A stretch of DNA of 64,000 nt. Origin: JAPLDB01 sp038206355 (GTDB taxonomy: Bacteria > Bacteroidota > Bacteroidia > AKYH767-A > 2013-40CM-41-45). This document shows positions 62,449-64,000 of this stretch, piece after piece. The notes below the pieces were generated by a model. It did no database searches and had not been told where the DNA came from. It saw only the letters and a list, made by a program, of their open reading frames with translations. The stretch is from positions 69,022 through 133,021 of the forward strand of contig JBBRAY010000004.1 in the NCBI GenBank assembly GCA_038206355.1. The letters are read 5' to 3'. The position numbers and the translations under genes were made by a program. Positions within the stretch are counted from its first letter, which is position 1, and each line of letters begins with the position of its first letter.

Positions 62449-62973
62449 GTGAATTATATTGACATCGCACTGGCCATCCTGCTCCTCATAGGGTTGGTAC
62501 GTGGATTTATCAAAGGATTTATTTTTGAAATAGCTGTCGTAGGCGCGCTTTTTCTCGGAACATATGCAGCATTTAAATTAAGCGACATGCTTCAGCCTTA
62601 CGTTTTGAAAATCGGATACATGAGTCCGTTTACAGTTAATCTGGTTTGCTCCATACTGATGTTTACGCTGGTATGCGTGGGAATATTTTTTCTCGCAAAA
62701 TTATTTACCGGATTGATCAACATTGCAGCGCTCGGTGTCTTCAATAAAATACTCGGTGCAATTTTCGGTTTGCTGAAGTATGCTTTTATTACCAGCGTGA
62801 TTCTATATTTCTTCAACCAGCTCGATGTAAAACATCATTATCTTTCACCGGATAAAAAGGCTGAATCATATTTGTATTACCCTACGCTTAAAATGGCTCC
62901 GATGCTGCTGCCGGTAATGAAGGAAATGAAGGACAGGATAACAACGGCAACTGAAAAGTGGGATGAGATTTAA
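62449..62973 (+). CDS. CvpA family membrane protein
   Basis: A 174-residue inner-membrane protein with about four helices (DIALAILLLIGLVRGFIKGFIFEIAVVGALF, VNLVCSILMFTLVCVGIFFLA, ILGAIFGLLKYAFITSVILYF). It matches the CvpA/colicin V production family: an N-terminal helix followed by the conserved G-x-x-R-G-F-x-K-G and the central GAIFGLLK. The family's molecular function is unsettled; in other bacteria it affects membrane integrity or colicin V production. It starts at a GTG (62449) and is followed after 14 bp by a thioredoxin-fold gene, so the two are probably cotranscribed. Confidence 0.85.
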   Translation: MNYIDIALAILLLIGLVRGFIKGFIFEIAVVGALFLGTYAAFKLSDMLQPYVLKIGYMSPFTVNLVCSILMFTLVCVGIFFLAKLFTGLINIAALGVFNKILGAIFGLLKYAFITSVILYFFNQLDVKHHYLSPDKKAESYLYYPTLKMAPMLLPVMKEMKDRITTATEKWDEI

Positions 62974-62987
62974 AATAAAGAGATTAA

Positions 62988-64000
62988 ATGACGATGAAGA
63001 ATAACGAATCGGAGACGAATGCGCCCATTGCATTTATTGTCGGGATTATATTCCTGCTTTCAGGCAATTTTTTATTTGCACAGGATGATCCTAAAGAGAT
63101 CCTGCAACGGTCATATAATGCCTGCATCAACCTACAAGGCGGTAGCTATAAAATGGAGTCGTCGAAAAAATATTTTAACAGTGACAAGCCCGGCTTTTTA
63201 TCCGCAGAATGTAATTACTTAAAAGTGCAAGGTGATCCGGCCTCTCCCTATAAGTTTTTTGTAAAAATGAAAAATGGTGACGCAACCCTATGCACCAGCA
63301 ACGATCTCGTTCAGTTGAAAGGAGCGGATAGTACAGGAGTCATTTATTCACGAAGTAGTAACCAAAGTGCTTTCAATGGTGCATTTCAAAGCGCCGGTTT
63401 ATTTCCCCCTTTCTTCCAGCCGCAGGTTGTGTTCAGTCTCGACCGACTGGATCAAACTACTTTTATTGTTCGCAAAGGAAAAGATGAAGAAATATCAGGC
63501 AAATCATGTTACAGCATTAAACTCATAGACCTGATCCGTGCAACATTGCCCGACGGACAACGACAGGAAAAAACATTTCTGATTGATAAAGAAACTTTCC
63601 TGCCGGTTTCTTACGGAGAAAAAAGTGTGATGAAACTGAACAATGACTCTGTCTTTAAAGAGAACAAATATAAACTCTCTGCGCTGTCAACAACCCCGAT
63701 GCACGATTCACTCTTTACTTTTAAAAATATTCCTGTCGAATTTCGCATCAGAAATATTTTAGGAAACGTGTACCATCATCATCTCAAAACCGGAGTTCGT
63801 GCGACTGACTTTAAAGGTAAGGTTGTCGGTGCAGACAGTGTTTCACTAAGTTCTTTCCGCGGAAAAAAAGTATTGTTGTTTTTCTTCTACCGCACCAGCT
63901 ATCCGAGCCTGAAAGCATTGAGTGAAGTTCAGCAGTTTCAGGATGACAATAAAGATGTTACCGTGTTGCTAATTGGCATTGATGCAGAAGGACATGATTT
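62988..64000 (+). CDS. Exported thioredoxin-fold (TlpA/redoxin-like) protein with SxxS site, truncated by window end
   Basis: The frame is open from the ATG at 62988 (or 62994) to the end of the window, 337 codons so far. The signal peptide is near residues 13-35 (IAFIVGIIFLLSGNFLFAQ). Residues ~35-260 form a lipocalin-like region of the kind found ahead of redoxin domains in this phylum. From ~275 a thioredoxin fold begins (DFKGKVVGADSVSLSSFRGKKVLLFFFYRTSYPSLKALSEVQQF), where relatives have a WCxxC or CxxC. Here the site is S304-Y-P-S307, so both cysteines are replaced by serine (AGC codons, one base from TGC). It is probably redox-inactive. It lies 14 bp after the CvpA gene. Confidence 0.8.
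   Translation, partial: MTMKNNESETNAPIAFIVGIIFLLSGNFLFAQDDPKEILQRSYNACINLQGGSYKMESSKKYFNSDKPGFLSAECNYLKVQGDPASPYKFFVKMKNGDATLCTSNDLVQLKGADSTGVIYSRSSNQSAFNGAFQSAGLFPPFFQPQVVFSLDRLDQTTFIVRKGKDEEISGKSCYSIKLIDLIRATLPDGQRQEKTFLIDKETFLPVSYGEKSVMKLNNDSVFKENKYKLSALSTTPMHDSLFTFKNIPVEFRIRNILGNVYHHHLKTGVRATDFKGKVVGADSVSLSSFRGKKVLLFFFYRTSYPSLKALSEVQQFQDDNKDVTVLLIGIDAEGHD

Overview
The window comes from a Bacteroidota genome, probably a free-living, gliding or polymer-degrading Chitinophagia- or Sphingobacteriia-like lineage. The evidence is eight proteins with a type IX secretion system (T9SS) type A C-terminal sorting domain, outer-membrane families typical of the phylum (DUF5686, DUF5916, a CarboxypepD_reg/TonB receptor), promoters with the TTG-N(19-23)-TAnnTTTG layout, little sign of Shine-Dalgarno use, and AT-rich intergenic repeats. 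No rRNA, tRNA, CRISPR array, insertion sequence or phage gene was found. The exact genus cannot be read from the sequence.

Layout. 1-3050: the 3' end of a tricorn-like protease, a decayed small membrane-protein gene, and a secreted FG-GAP/ASPIC repeat protein. 3147-7720 (minus): a tetrapyrrole operon in the order hemA, four-helix-bundle gene, fused hemC-hemD, hemB. 7816-8881 (plus): pssA and purS. 8963-12253 (minus): lptB and a DUF5686 outer-membrane protein. 12590-22816 (minus): two overlapping T9SS cargo genes, a secreted esterase-like T9SS protein and a TonB-dependent receptor. 23102-27127 (plus): a lipoprotein and a TerB-ABCG-type transporter fusion. 27176-38710 (minus): a TPR adenylate cyclase, a 2389-residue T9SS protease/adhesin and a TPR histidine kinase. 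38946-40947 (plus): glycyl-tRNA synthetase and a Rieske protein. 40969-44463 (minus): an NtrY-like kinase. 44689-48467 (plus): an unknown protein, a DEDDy exonuclease and a DUF5916 protein. 48470-60690: large T9SS PKD and propeller proteins interrupted by a DUF3109 gene and asd. 60853-64000: a small unknown gene, a TerB-DnaJ protein, a CvpA protein and a truncated thioredoxin-fold protein.

How the genes fit together. Housekeeping functions (heme, phospholipid, purine, LPS transport, Gly-tRNA, aspartate-family amino acids) are interleaved with a surface and secretion repertoire. The eight T9SS cargo proteins carry propeller, PKD/SprB-like, protease and esterase modules that suggest adhesion and extracellular polymer turnover. 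No T9SS machinery gene lies here, so export must rely on loci elsewhere. Two signalling proteins built on the same plan (export signal, TPRs, one membrane helix, cytoplasmic output) flank the giant protease gene.

Most notable observations: an S8/S53-like protease with altered catalytic motifs and a GSRGIAN heptapeptide array; a thioredoxin-fold protein in which the CxxC site reads SxxS; a perfect 15-bp-stem hairpin in an intergenic region; a TerB-ABCG fusion; and several genes whose longest reading frame begins inside the promoter, where a TTG or -7 box imitates a start codon.
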